Source: Umezawaea endophytica (GTDB lineage Bacteria; Actinomycetota; Actinomycetes; Mycobacteriales; Pseudonocardiaceae). From it: a DNA stretch of 64,000 nucleotides. This document shows positions 1 to 7,810 of the stretch, in pieces. The translations under genes were made by a program, and so were the position numbers. The notes under the pieces are model-generated. The model saw nothing but the letters and a program-made list of their open reading frames with translations. It did no database searches and had not been told where the DNA came from. Every line of letters starts with the position of its first letter. Within the stretch, counting starts at the first letter, position 1. The stretch lies in NCBI RefSeq assembly GCF_025061645.1, contig NZ_JANYMP010000001.1, forward strand, positions 385,591 through 449,590, written 5' to 3'.

Positions 1-1071
1 AACGTCCTGCCGGAGGACCAGATCCGGCTGCCGGTCGAGTTCTCCCGCGGCTGCTGGTGGGGGCAGAAGCACCACTGCACGTTCTGCGGGCTGAACGCGC
101 TCAACATGGCGTTCCGGGCCAAGTCCGGGCCCCGCGCGGTCGACGAGCTGGCCGCTCTCCTGCGCGAGTACCAGATCGTGCACGTGGACGCCGTGGACAA
201 CATCCTCGACATGAAGTACCTGACGTCGTTCTGCGCCGAGCTGGCGGAACGGCACTGGGACGTCAACATGTTCTTCGAGGTCAAGGCGAACCTCACCCGC
301 GAGCAGCTCAGGATCATGCACCTGGCGGGCATCATGCGCGTCCAGCCCGGCATCGAGAGCCTGAGCACCAACGTGCTCAGGCTGATGCGCAAGGGTTCCA
401 GCGTCCTCATCAACGTCCGCCTGCTGAAGTGGGCGCGGTACTACGGCGTGCACGTCTCGTGGAACCTGCTCGCGGGCTTCCCCGGCGAGACCGAGGAGGA
501 CTACGCCGAGCAGCTCCGGCTCATCCCCCTGCTGTACCACCTGGAGCCGCCGTCGGGCTGCCGGAAGATCTGGCTCGAACGCTTCAGCCCGTACTACACC
601 GACGAGTCCTTCGAGATCACGGGCAAACGGCCCCAGGAGTGCTACCGGCACATCTACCCCGCGGACCTGGAACACGCGAAGATCGCCTACTTCTTCGACT
701 ACCAGGCCACCGGGGTCTCCGACACCACGGTGAAGGCGGTCAACACCGCGATCGAGATCTGGGAGGAGCGCTCGGCGGCGAAGGCGAGCCTGGTCGTGCA
801 GCGGTTGCCCGGCAGGCTCACGATCGTCGACAAGCGGACCGAGGAGGCGCGCCGCCTGGTGCTGACCGACTGGCGGGCCGACGCCTACGACGCGTGCGGC
901 GACACCGCGCACACGGCCGCCAAGGTGCGGCAGGTGGTGGCCGCGCGCGGTCACGACGTGGACGTCGAGCGGGTGACGACCTTCCTCGACGGGTGCTGCC
1001 AGGCGGGGATCATGATCTCCGACGAGGGGAAGTACCTCGGTCTCGCCCTGCCCGAGAACCCCGGTTGGTGA
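1..1071 (+). CDS. RiPP maturation radical SAM enzyme, rSAM1 type (5' end outside window)
   Basis: The frame is open from base 1, so the N-terminus lies outside the window. In this family the missing part usually carries a cobalamin-binding-like domain. The visible 356 residues begin just before the radical SAM cluster, RGCWWGQKHHCTFCG, which gives C-x7-C-x2-C ligands for the [4Fe-4S]/SAM centre. The following stretches (MAFRAKS, VDNILDMKYL, FFEVKANLTREQ, VQPGIESLS, WNLLAGFPGETEEDY) are the strongly conserved blocks of 'RiPP maturation radical SAM protein 1'. Members modify ribosomal peptides, often Nif11-like or other leader-type precursors, but the chemistry here cannot be told. The stop codon overlaps the next start (TGATG), so it is translationally coupled to the nucleotidyltransferase-fold gene. 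No precursor gene is in view; it may lie upstream. Family call secure, substrate unknown. Confidence 0.9.
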   Translation, partial: NVLPEDQIRLPVEFSRGCWWGQKHHCTFCGLNALNMAFRAKSGPRAVDELAALLREYQIVHVDAVDNILDMKYLTSFCAELAERHWDVNMFFEVKANLTREQLRIMHLAGIMRVQPGIESLSTNVLRLMRKGSSVLINVRLLKWARYYGVHVSWNLLAGFPGETEEDYAEQLRLIPLLYHLEPPSGCRKIWLERFSPYYTDESFEITGKRPQECYRHIYPADLEHAKIAYFFDYQATGVSDTTVKAVNTAIEIWEERSAAKASLVVQRLPGRLTIVDKRTEEARRLVLTDWRADAYDACGDTAHTAAKVRQVVAARGHDVDVERVTTFLDGCCQAGIMISDEGKYLGLALPENPGW

Positions 1072-2135
1072 TGGCGGGCGCGCACCTGCCCGCGCTCGGG
1101 CGAGAGGTGGCCACCCGGTTGGCGACGTCCGAGGGAGCGGACGCCGCCTTCCTGGCGGGTGGCACCGCCGTGGGGCTCGGCAGCGGATCCAGCGACCTCG
1201 ACGTGTACCTGGTCGGTCCGGGGCTGCGCGAGTCCCGGCGGCAGCTCTTCGCCGACGGCGTCCGGGTCGACGTCCAGGTGCTCGCCACCGAGCGGCTGGA
1301 CGCGCTCGTCGACAGCGTCGTGCTCGACTACCCGGCGCCCTCGCGCGACCGGGTGGGGGACGCCGACCTGGCGGTGGCCGTGCGGCTGCTCACCGCGGAC
1401 GTCGTCACCGACACCGGCCACCTCACGACCCTGAAGGAACGGCTGACCGCCTGCCCGCTCCCGTTGCGCCGCAGGGTCGTCAGCGGGTGGGCGCGCGTCG
1501 CGTACTCGGCCGTCGAGGACGTCGCCGGGTTGCGGGGGTCCGCGGACCGGCTCGACCTGGACGCCGCGGCCACGGCGGGCCACCGGGCCCTGCTCGCCGC
1601 GGGCAAGGCGCTGGCCGCGGGGTGCGGCGACCTGCACCAGGGCGAGAAGTGGGTGTGGCACCAGCTCGCCCGCAGCGCGCCCGCCGCCTTCCCGCTCGAC
1701 GAGTACCGGCGCCTCGCGCACCCCGGCGCACCGGAACCGGGTTCCCCCCACGGTTTCGCGGAACTCGCCGCGTTCGTCCAGACCTGCCTGGTCGCGGCGA
1801 TGACCCTCGGCTGGTGGGAGGTCCCGCTGGAGCACTGGCCCGGTTGGACGGACGGGGGCGGACCGCTGCGGCGGGCCGGGTTCTTCGTCCCGTGCTCGTC
1901 CGACGCCGGGACGGTCGTCGTCGGACCCGGCGCGCGGCTGTTCCGGGCGCCGCCGGAGGCCCTGCTGGTGTGGGGCCTGTGCGACGGCGCGTCCCCGGAC
2001 GAGGTGGTGGGCCGGGCGGAGGCGCTCCGGCCGCTCGCCGAGCCCTGGAACGGCCTCACCGGCAGGCGGTGCCACACCGTCCTGCGTGAACTTGCGGACG
2101 CGGCCCTGATCATTGGAGCGCACCTTGAGGATTGA
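1071..2135 (+). CDS. nucleotidyltransferase-fold protein with possible PqqD-like C-terminus
   Basis: A 354-residue protein whose ATG shares a base with the radical SAM stop. Near residues 25-45 it reads GGTAVGLGSGSSDLDVYLVG, the GS-x(n)-DxD signature of minimal nucleotidyltransferase (pol beta-like) folds; the two Asp would bind metal and NTP. A helical middle section follows. The last ~75 residues (FRAPPEALLVWGLCDGASPDEVV...VLRELADAALI) resemble the PqqD/RRE fold that binds RiPP leader peptides; this is pattern recognition, not a confirmed match. The position directly after a RiPP radical SAM gene fits a peptide-tailoring role, perhaps nucleotidylation or a regulatory modification. It is one of two nucleotidyltransferase-fold genes in this operon. 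The activity is inferred only from the motif. Confidence 0.7.
   Translation: MAGAHLPALGREVATRLATSEGADAAFLAGGTAVGLGSGSSDLDVYLVGPGLRESRRQLFADGVRVDVQVLATERLDALVDSVVLDYPAPSRDRVGDADLAVAVRLLTADVVTDTGHLTTLKERLTACPLPLRRRVVSGWARVAYSAVEDVAGLRGSADRLDLDAAATAGHRALLAAGKALAAGCGDLHQGEKWVWHQLARSAPAAFPLDEYRRLAHPGAPEPGSPHGFAELAAFVQTCLVAAMTLGWWEVPLEHWPGWTDGGGPLRRAGFFVPCSSDAGTVVVGPGARLFRAPPEALLVWGLCDGASPDEVVGRAEALRPLAEPWNGLTGRRCHTVLRELADAALIIGAHLED
2115..2118 (+). promoter_or_regulatory. ribosome binding site selecting the TTG start at 2125
   Basis: GGAG lies inside the 3' end of the preceding gene, six bases before TTG at 2125. An in-frame TTG at 2113 lacks such a site, so the cyclophilin-fusion start was placed at 2125. 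Confidence 0.55.
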
Positions 2136-4308
2136 CCACGCCCGGAGTGCCACCCTGGACCTCTTCCTCGCCGTGCAACGAGAACTGCACGACCGCTTCT
2201 CGTTCGAGTCGATGCTCATCCCCCGCCCCACGGTGCCGGAGGTGGTGGCGTTCTGGGACGGGTTCGCGTCCTGGGCGCCGATCGTCCGGAACAACATCCC
2301 GGCCGCCGTCGCCGCCGCACCCGACCCGGAGAAGCTGGTGGCGCTCGTCGACGACGAGCGGCTCGTGCCCGGCGCGGAGCTGATCGCGAGGGCGATGGCC
2401 ACCGCCGAGCCGACCCTGGCGCCGATCATCGCCGGGTACGAGGGCATGCGGGACCGCGCGGCCGCCGAACTGGACTCGATCCTCGTCCCCGACCAGTACC
2501 TCCCCCGGCTGTGCGAAGCGCTCGGGTCGCCGCCGACGACGCGGGTGCTGGACCTCCACCTCGTGCCGTTCGCGCCGCACACGCCCGCGGTCGGCTACCT
2601 CACCGAGAACGGGTCGCTGACCGGCCTGCACGTCGACTGCAACCGCTTCCGGGGCACGACCATGGCGGACAGCGTGCTCACCCTGCTGGCCTGGGCGCAC
2701 CTGATGGAGACGCGGGACGACCCGAGCAACCTGTCGGTCGAGCTGGTGACCCGGCTGCCCGGCTCCGCGCCGTACCAGCGACGGCTGCGGGTGCTGCTGA
2801 CCAAGATCCTCGTCGAGGTGCTGGCGGGCCACCTCGTGCGCGCCGCGCGCCCGGAGCACCGCCCCTGCTCCGACGTCCTCGGCTCGCAGTGGCGGTACCC
2901 CAGGCTGTTCGCGGTCGCGGAGCGGCACTGGACCCGCTACCTGCGCGGCGACCTCGGCCGCGCGGAGGCCCTGGACGGCCTGGCCCGAGACCTCTCGGCG
3001 CACAGCCCGCGCTGGTTCGTCGACCACGTGGACCCGGCGAGCCTCGCGGCGGACTTCTACCTGCTGGAGTGGATGGCCGCGGCGGGCGACCGGGACGCGG
3101 GCGCGCGGCTGGCCCGGTGGCTCCCCCAGTTGTGCTCCGACCTGGCAGGCCACTTGGACGTCGCCATCGGCAGCGAACTCGGCCACTTCAGCCGGGTGCC
3201 GCTGGAGCTGTGCGAACCGGAGCTGGCGGACTTCCTGCGCGCGATCGGCGAGGGCGACAGCCGCGTGCTCTGGCCGCGCCTGCGCACCGAACTCGGCCAC
3301 GCCCGCGCGCTCGACCTCGCCCGCCAGGCGTTCGCCGGGCCGGGGATCGAGTTCGGCGGCGCGGCGTGGCGCCCGATCGCGGAGATGATGACCCGCTACG
3401 TGACCGGGGAGCTCCCGGACCTGGTCTTCGTCGACCAGTGCTTCACGCTGGAGCACAACAACGGGTCCGTCTTCGACAAGTTCTACGACGTGCAGGACGT
3501 GCCGACCGTGCTCGACGCCCAGGCCAGGACCGACGTGGACCTGTTGGCGCGGCACGCCTCGGCCGCGGTGCGGGCGCTGTACCGGCACCACCGGGGCCAG
3601 GGGCCCGCGCCCGCGGGCGAACGGCCGAGCTGGTTCGAGCTGAGCCTGCGCGACGCCCGTCCGGGAGGACTGGGCTGCGGCAACCGGGCCGAACCCGGCG
3701 ACCTCGACCCCGCGACCGATCCGCTGCTCCGAGGCCCGGTCACGGTGCGGAAGATGCGCGTCCGGTCACCGCTGCCGGACACCCTCACCACCTACCGGTC
3801 GGCGCTGGCCGTCCTGCACACCACGATGGGCGACATCACCCTGCGGCTCTGGGTCGACCGGGCGCCGTACACGGTGGACAACTTCATCGGGCTCGCCACG
3901 GGCGGCAAGGCCTGGCGCGACCCGCTGACCGGGCAGCCGGGCGTGGGCGGCTTCTACGACGGCACGGTGTTCCACCGGCGGGTGCCGGGGTTCCTCATCC
4001 ACGGCGGCGACCGGCTCGGTACCGGCGAGGGCAGCGCGGGCTACCGCTGGTTCGAGGAGATCTGCCGGGGCCCGGTGTTCGACCGGCCGTTCCGGGTGGC
4101 GATGGCCAACCGGGCGGGCCCCGGATCGACCAGCACGGGCTCGCAGTTCTTCATCACCGTCGCGCCCGCGCCGCACCTCGAAGGGTCCTACGCGGGATTC
4201 GGCGAGGTGCTCGCCGAAGAGTCCGAACGGGTCGTGCTGAAGATCGCGGAGTCACCGGACCCCGTGCTCGTCGAGTCCGTGACGGTGACCGCCACGCCCA
4301 CCGCGTGA
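2125..4308 (+). CDS. large unknown protein fused to a C-terminal cyclophilin-type peptidyl-prolyl isomerase
   Basis: About 727 residues. The first ~550 residues match no family I recognise; they are helix-rich, with a notable EHNNGSVFDKFYDV stretch near residue 450 and no HExxH motif. The last ~170 residues are a cyclophilin domain: VLHTTMGDITLRLW, FYDGTVFHRRVPGFLIHGGD, MANRAGPGSTSTGSQFFIT, YAGFGEV. The catalytic Arg of FHRR and the Phe of PGF are kept. The positions equal to Trp121 and His126 of human cyclophilin A look like His and Tyr, so activity may be modified. It overlaps the previous gene by 11 bases and precedes the carrier protein gene by 15. A prolyl isomerase built into a RiPP-type operon suggests handling of a peptide substrate. 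Curated 'peptide maturation system' families with isomerase-like domains exist, but I cannot verify membership. Confidence 0.75.
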   Translation: MRIDHARSATLDLFLAVQRELHDRFSFESMLIPRPTVPEVVAFWDGFASWAPIVRNNIPAAVAAAPDPEKLVALVDDERLVPGAELIARAMATAEPTLAPIIAGYEGMRDRAAAELDSILVPDQYLPRLCEALGSPPTTRVLDLHLVPFAPHTPAVGYLTENGSLTGLHVDCNRFRGTTMADSVLTLLAWAHLMETRDDPSNLSVELVTRLPGSAPYQRRLRVLLTKILVEVLAGHLVRAARPEHRPCSDVLGSQWRYPRLFAVAERHWTRYLRGDLGRAEALDGLARDLSAHSPRWFVDHVDPASLAADFYLLEWMAAAGDRDAGARLARWLPQLCSDLAGHLDVAIGSELGHFSRVPLELCEPELADFLRAIGEGDSRVLWPRLRTELGHARALDLARQAFAGPGIEFGGAAWRPIAEMMTRYVTGELPDLVFVDQCFTLEHNNGSVFDKFYDVQDVPTVLDAQARTDVDLLARHASAAVRALYRHHRGQGPAPAGERPSWFELSLRDARPGGLGCGNRAEPGDLDPATDPLLRGPVTVRKMRVRSPLPDTLTTYRSALAVLHTTMGDITLRLWVDRAPYTVDNFIGLATGGKAWRDPLTGQPGVGGFYDGTVFHRRVPGFLIHGGDRLGTGEGSAGYRWFEEICRGPVFDRPFRVAMANRAGPGSTSTGSQFFITVAPAPHLEGSYAGFGEVLAEESERVVLKIAESPDPVLVESVTVTATPTA

Positions 4309-4323
4309 ACCCAGGGAGGGACA

Positions 4324-4572
4324 ATGGAAGCACAGGTGAGGACGATCCTCCGGGAGCACTCCGGGCTCGGGAACGCCGTGCGGGCCATCGGCATCCACGA
4401 CAGCCTGTGGCTGATGGGCATGACGTCCGCGGCGAGCGTCGAGGTGATGCTCGCGCTCGAATCGACCTTCGGCTTCGAGTTCCCGGACAGCGAGCTGCGG
4501 CACGCCACCTTCGCGTCCATCTTCAGCATCGTGCGCTCCGTCCGGGACCTGACCGGGAGCGTCGCGCGGTGA
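4324..4572 (+). CDS. small acyl/aminoacyl carrier protein
   Basis: An 82-residue protein behind a strong AGGGAGGG ribosome site. The sequence DSLWLMGMTSAASVEVMLAL aligns with the G-x-DSL helix II motif of acyl carrier proteins; Ser in MTSA would carry phosphopantetheine, with Thr in place of the usual Asp before it. Residues FGFEFPDSELRHATFASI match the rest of the fold. It ends in a GTGA overlap with the synthetase-like ligase, and this pairing strongly suggests the carrier is loaded with an amino acid rather than a fatty acid. It is short and free-standing and unrelated in position to the PKS/NRPS carriers at the other end of the window. The loaded residue is unknown. Confidence 0.85.
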   Translation: MEAQVRTILREHSGLGNAVRAIGIHDSLWLMGMTSAASVEVMLALESTFGFEFPDSELRHATFASIFSIVRSVRDLTGSVAR

Positions 4573-5393
4573 CGCCCGGCATCGCGTTGATCCCCACCAC
4601 CGCCGCGGGCGTCCACCTCTCCACGGGCGGCTTCGAGGCCGTCGTGCGCGGCCTCTCGTCGGCACTGGCGGCGCTCGCGCCCCACGACGTGCGGCAGCTC
4701 CGCACGCCACCGGTGATCGCCCGCGAGATCATCGAGAAGGTCGGCTACCACCGGTCCTTCCCGCACCTGCTGGGCCGGGTGTCCGCCAGGGCCGACGACG
4801 GCGCGCCCGCCGAGTCGGACCTGGTCCTGCTGCCCGCCGGGTGCTACTGCGTGTACCCGGTCTACGCGGGGGCGCGCCTGGAGTCCTCGACGGAGCTGAG
4901 CGTCGAGGCGACGTGCTTCCGGCAGGAGGCAGGCGCCGAACCGGGGCGGCTGCGGTCGTTCCGGATGCGGGAGTTCGTCCGGCTCGACACCGCCGACCGG
5001 TGCCTCGCCTGGCGCGACGACCGCCTCGCGGCCGCGCGGGACCGGCTCGCCGAGCTGGGCCTGGAGACCGAGAGCGAGGTCGCCAGCGACCCCTTCTTCG
5101 GCCGCGGTGACCGGATGATGCGGATGCTCCAGGTGGAACGGGGGCTCAAGATCGAGCTGCGCGCGGAGGTGGCACCGGGGCAGGTGCAGGCGGTCGCCTC
5201 GGGCAACTACCACACCGACCAGTTCGGCGGGCTGTTCTCGATCACCGGCCCGGACGGCCGGGTGGCGCACACCGCGTGCCTCGCGTTCGGCTACGAACGG
5301 CTGGCGCTCGCCGTGGCGCACCGGCACGGCGCGGACCCGCACGACTGGCCGGAACGGGTTCGGAAGGTCCTCGGCCTGGAGGTTCCGGCATGA
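4569..5393 (+). CDS. amino acid:[carrier protein] ligase, class II aminoacyl-tRNA-synthetase-like
   Basis: 274 residues starting at GTG overlapping the ACP stop. Members are truncated SerRS-like enzymes that lack a tRNA-binding domain, form an aminoacyl-adenylate and transfer the amino acid to phosphopantetheine of a small carrier protein. Visible landmarks are motif 2 (EATCFRQEAG...RSFRMREFVRLD) and motif 3 (ACLAFGYERLALAVAHRHG). Likely zinc ligands are Cys in LLPAGCYC, Glu in VEATCF and Cys in HTACLAFG, matching the Cys-Glu-Cys set of characterised homologues. Length fits the short form (about 300 residues). The neighbouring ACP is the obvious partner. Preferred amino acid cannot be read; known enzymes favour small residues such as Gly or Ala. 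A longer paralogue lies at 37934-39106. Confidence 0.85.
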   Translation: MTPGIALIPTTAAGVHLSTGGFEAVVRGLSSALAALAPHDVRQLRTPPVIAREIIEKVGYHRSFPHLLGRVSARADDGAPAESDLVLLPAGCYCVYPVYAGARLESSTELSVEATCFRQEAGAEPGRLRSFRMREFVRLDTADRCLAWRDDRLAAARDRLAELGLETESEVASDPFFGRGDRMMRMLQVERGLKIELRAEVAPGQVQAVASGNYHTDQFGGLFSITGPDGRVAHTACLAFGYERLALAVAHRHGADPHDWPERVRKVLGLEVPA

Positions 5394-6517
5394 CGTCCAC
5401 GACCGGGCTCCGGCCCGAGGCCCGGCTCCTGCTCGCCCTCGCCGCTCCCCGCTGGGACACCACCAGCGCCGACACCGTGCGGGAGCACTGGGAGGTCGGC
5501 CCTTCCCTGGACTGGCCGTACTTCCTGGACCAGGCGCTGAGCCAGCAGGTGATCTGCGCGGTCGGCCGGAACATCGGCCGCCACCTGCCAAGGGACAGGT
5601 CGATGCTGCCGCACCCGTGGATCTATTCGGCGGCGTACGAGGCGAACTCCCGGCGCAACCGGAGCCTGTTCGCCGAGTTCGGCCGGATCCTGCACGCGTT
5701 GAACCGGCGCGGGGTGAGGTACGCGGTCCGGAAAGGACCGTCGCTGTGCGCGCTCGTCTACGACGACCCCGGCGTCCGGCGGATGAGCGACCTCGACGTC
5801 CTGGTCGAACGGGGATCGCTCGACGACGCCGCCGAGGTCCTCGCGGAACTCGGCTACGCGCAAGGGGTTCCGTCGCCAAACGGCGACCGCGTGATCCCGC
5901 ACGAGCGGAAGACGAAGCTGTTCTGGGCGGTGCACCTGAACAACGCCCTGCCGTTCCTGAAGACGACCACGGACCCGGAGGTGCGGTGGTTCGAGGTGGA
6001 CCTGTGCTTCGACCTGTTCCAGAAGCGGTCGGCGGGCGGCGTCGAGGTCGGCGCGGTGCTCGACCGGGCCCGGCGGGCGGTGGTCTGCGGGGAGCCGTCG
6101 TTCGCGCTGGACCCGCTGGACCAGGTGCTGGACATCTGCCTGCACCTGTACAAGGAGGCGACCAGCTACCTGAGCATCGCGCAGGGCCGCGACCTCGTGC
6201 TCCAGCGCTTCATCGACGTGAAGGAGTCCCTCCGCGCCACGGCGCCCGGCGACCTGGACCGGCTGCCGCGGTACGTCCGCGACGTCGGCGCCGAGCGGGA
6301 GCTGTACTTCGCGCTGCACCACACCGACCTGCTCTTCCCCGGCGCCGTTCCGGCCGAACTGCTGAAGCACCTGGAACCGCGGGACCGCGGGTACCTGGAC
6401 GAGTACGGCGCTCTGGAGGACCGGACCAGGCGGTGGGACCAGGGTTTCCTCGACCGGCTGTTCAACCCCGACCGGTGGCGGGAACTGCCCGCCTCCTCGT
6501 CCATCCCGACGGCCTGA
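5390..6517 (+). CDS. nucleotidyltransferase family protein (PF14907-like)
   Basis: 375 residues from an ATG in an ATGA overlap with the ligase gene. The stretch RYAVRKGPSLCALVY followed by DPGVRRMSDLDVLV matches the 'KG...lY.dp..R...DiDlLV' core of the uncharacterised nucleotidyltransferase family PF14907 (NTP_transf_5). The Asp pair in SDLDVLV would be metal ligands. Such genes are frequent in RiPP and other peptide natural product clusters, but their reaction is not settled. The rest is helical (LDICLHLYKEATSYLSIAQGRD). Together with the gene at 1071-2135 this gives two distantly related nucleotidyltransferase folds in one operon. Family call good, function unknown. Confidence 0.8.
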   Translation: MTSTTGLRPEARLLLALAAPRWDTTSADTVREHWEVGPSLDWPYFLDQALSQQVICAVGRNIGRHLPRDRSMLPHPWIYSAAYEANSRRNRSLFAEFGRILHALNRRGVRYAVRKGPSLCALVYDDPGVRRMSDLDVLVERGSLDDAAEVLAELGYAQGVPSPNGDRVIPHERKTKLFWAVHLNNALPFLKTTTDPEVRWFEVDLCFDLFQKRSAGGVEVGAVLDRARRAVVCGEPSFALDPLDQVLDICLHLYKEATSYLSIAQGRDLVLQRFIDVKESLRATAPGDLDRLPRYVRDVGAERELYFALHHTDLLFPGAVPAELLKHLEPRDRGYLDEYGALEDRTRRWDQGFLDRLFNPDRWRELPASSSIPTA

Positions 6518-6518
6518 G

Positions 6519-7526
6519 GTGGGCGAGCGCCTGGAGGTGATCGGCACGGCCACGGTCCCGTGGCTGCCGCCCTCGCACGACTTCCGCCCCCACCTGGCCG
6601 CGCTCGCCCGGCGCGCCGAACGCCACGGCTTCACCGGCCTGCTGGTCTTCTACGACCACCTGGTCCTCGACCCGTGGGTGGTGGCGGGCCTGCTGCTCCA
6701 GGAGACCTCCACGCTGGTCCCGCTGGTCGCGGTGCAGCCGTACGCCGTGCCGCCGTTCACCGCCGCGAAGACGATCGCCGGCCTGACCTCGCTGTACCGC
6801 AGGCGCGTCGACCTCAACATCATCACCGGTGCGGCGCCGGAGGAGCTGGACCAGATCGGCGACCCGCTCGACCACGACGGGCGCTACGCGCGGGCGGCCG
6901 AGTACGCGACCCTGCTGCGCAGGCTGCTCGGCTCCGACGAGCCGCTCACCTGGAACGGCGAGCACTACCGGTTCCGGGCCCTGCGGATCAACACCGAACT
7001 CCCGCGCCACCTCCTCCCCCGCGTCTTCGTGCCGGGGTCGTCCGAGGCGAGCCGACGCCTCGGCGACCAGGTCGGCCACGTCACGATCACCCACCCCGAG
7101 CCCGTCGACCTGTTCGCCGCGAGCTTCGCGGCCTCCCACCGGGATTCGGTGCTGGAGATGGGCATCCGCGTCGGGCTGGTCGCGCGGCCCACGGCGGAGG
7201 AGGCCTGGGCCGCGGCGCTCGACGGCCATCGGGTGGACCGGGCGGCCAGGCTGCGGACGCTCCTGAAGCGCGAGTCCGAGTCCGACTGGAACCGGCGGCT
7301 GGCCCGGTTGGCGTCCGAGGCCGACGTCCACGACGACGTGTACTGGACCGGCCTCTACAGCACCGGCCGGACAGGGGCTCCCGTGCTGGTCGGCGGCTAC
7401 GAGCAGGTGGCGGGCTACCTCGACCGGTACCGCGCGCTCGGCGTCTCGAAGCTGCTGCTCACGAAGGTCGACACCGAGGACGACTTCCGCCACGCGGGCG
7501 CGGTCCTGAGCCTCCTCGACCGGTAG
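6519..7526 (+). CDS. LLM-class flavin-dependent oxidoreductase (alkanesulfonate monooxygenase SsuD-like)
   Basis: 335 residues from GTG one base after the previous stop. It has the bacterial-luciferase-like TIM barrel pattern: RAERHGFTGLLVFYDH, LVAVQPYAVPPFTAAKTIAGL, RRVDLNIITGAAPEELDQIGD, and FVPGSSEASRRLGDQVGHV. These are typical of SsuD-like monooxygenases that use reduced FMN and oxygen. No flavin reductase is nearby, so FMNH2 would come from elsewhere. As last gene of the operon it may oxidise the aminoacyl or peptidyl intermediate made by the preceding genes; a sulfonate-scavenging role is the alternative but no transporter genes accompany it. The ribosome site is weak, suggesting coupling. 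Confidence 0.85.
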   Translation: MGERLEVIGTATVPWLPPSHDFRPHLAALARRAERHGFTGLLVFYDHLVLDPWVVAGLLLQETSTLVPLVAVQPYAVPPFTAAKTIAGLTSLYRRRVDLNIITGAAPEELDQIGDPLDHDGRYARAAEYATLLRRLLGSDEPLTWNGEHYRFRALRINTELPRHLLPRVFVPGSSEASRRLGDQVGHVTITHPEPVDLFAASFAASHRDSVLEMGIRVGLVARPTAEEAWAAALDGHRVDRAARLRTLLKRESESDWNRRLARLASEADVHDDVYWTGLYSTGRTGAPVLVGGYEQVAGYLDRYRALGVSKLLLTKVDTEDDFRHAGAVLSLLDR

Positions 7527-7565
7527 GCCACGCCGCACCGGAGCGCCATTCCCCCTCGACCGGCA

Positions 7566-7579
7566 TGTTAGCGATAACA
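7566..7579. promoter_or_regulatory. LacI-family-type operator, distal copy
   Basis: TGTTAGCGATAACA is an inverted repeat (TGTTA/TAACA around GCGA), typical in size and form for LacI-family sugar regulators. An identical copy lies 119 bases downstream. The window contains no LacI-family gene. Confidence 0.6.
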
Positions 7580-7684
7580 GCATTGATCGAGTTCGGTCGC
7601 GGAGAATCGCCGGGTTCGACACGTTCGAGCAGCTAGTGCTGGCAGTGAGGGGACTCCTGTCGAAGAATTCGATTCCGGCTTCCC

Positions 7685-7698
7685 TGTTAGCGATAACA
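7685..7698. promoter_or_regulatory. LacI-family-type operator, proximal copy
   Basis: Second exact copy of TGTTAGCGATAACA, just upstream of the putative -35 element of the arabinanase promoter. Two spaced copies suggest cooperative repression, relieved by arabinose or arabino-oligosaccharide; the inducer is inferred from the downstream GH43 genes. Confidence 0.65.
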
Positions 7699-7705
7699 GG
7701 AGCGC

Positions 7706-7734
7706 TTGTCGAATCAGACCGCGCCCACTACCGT
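7706..7734 (+). promoter_or_regulatory. putative sigma70-type promoter for the GH43 genes
   Basis: TTGTCG (7706-7711) and TACCGT (7729-7734) are separated by 17 bases, a fair match to actinobacterial housekeeping promoters. It sits directly after the proximal operator and about 75 bases before the chosen start. Weak consensus, supported mainly by its position. Confidence 0.35.
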
Positions 7735-7810
7735 TCCGAAGACGCTCCCAGTAGTTCTGGCCAGCGGGTACGCACGCCGCCGCACCCACTACGAGGAGAT
7801 CGAGGACACC

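Noticed and set aside
951-2582. Long - strand frame crossing the radical SAM, nucleotidyltransferase and cyclophilin-fusion genes
   Set aside because: It has no recognisable motif and spans two genes whose + strand products are clearly conserved.
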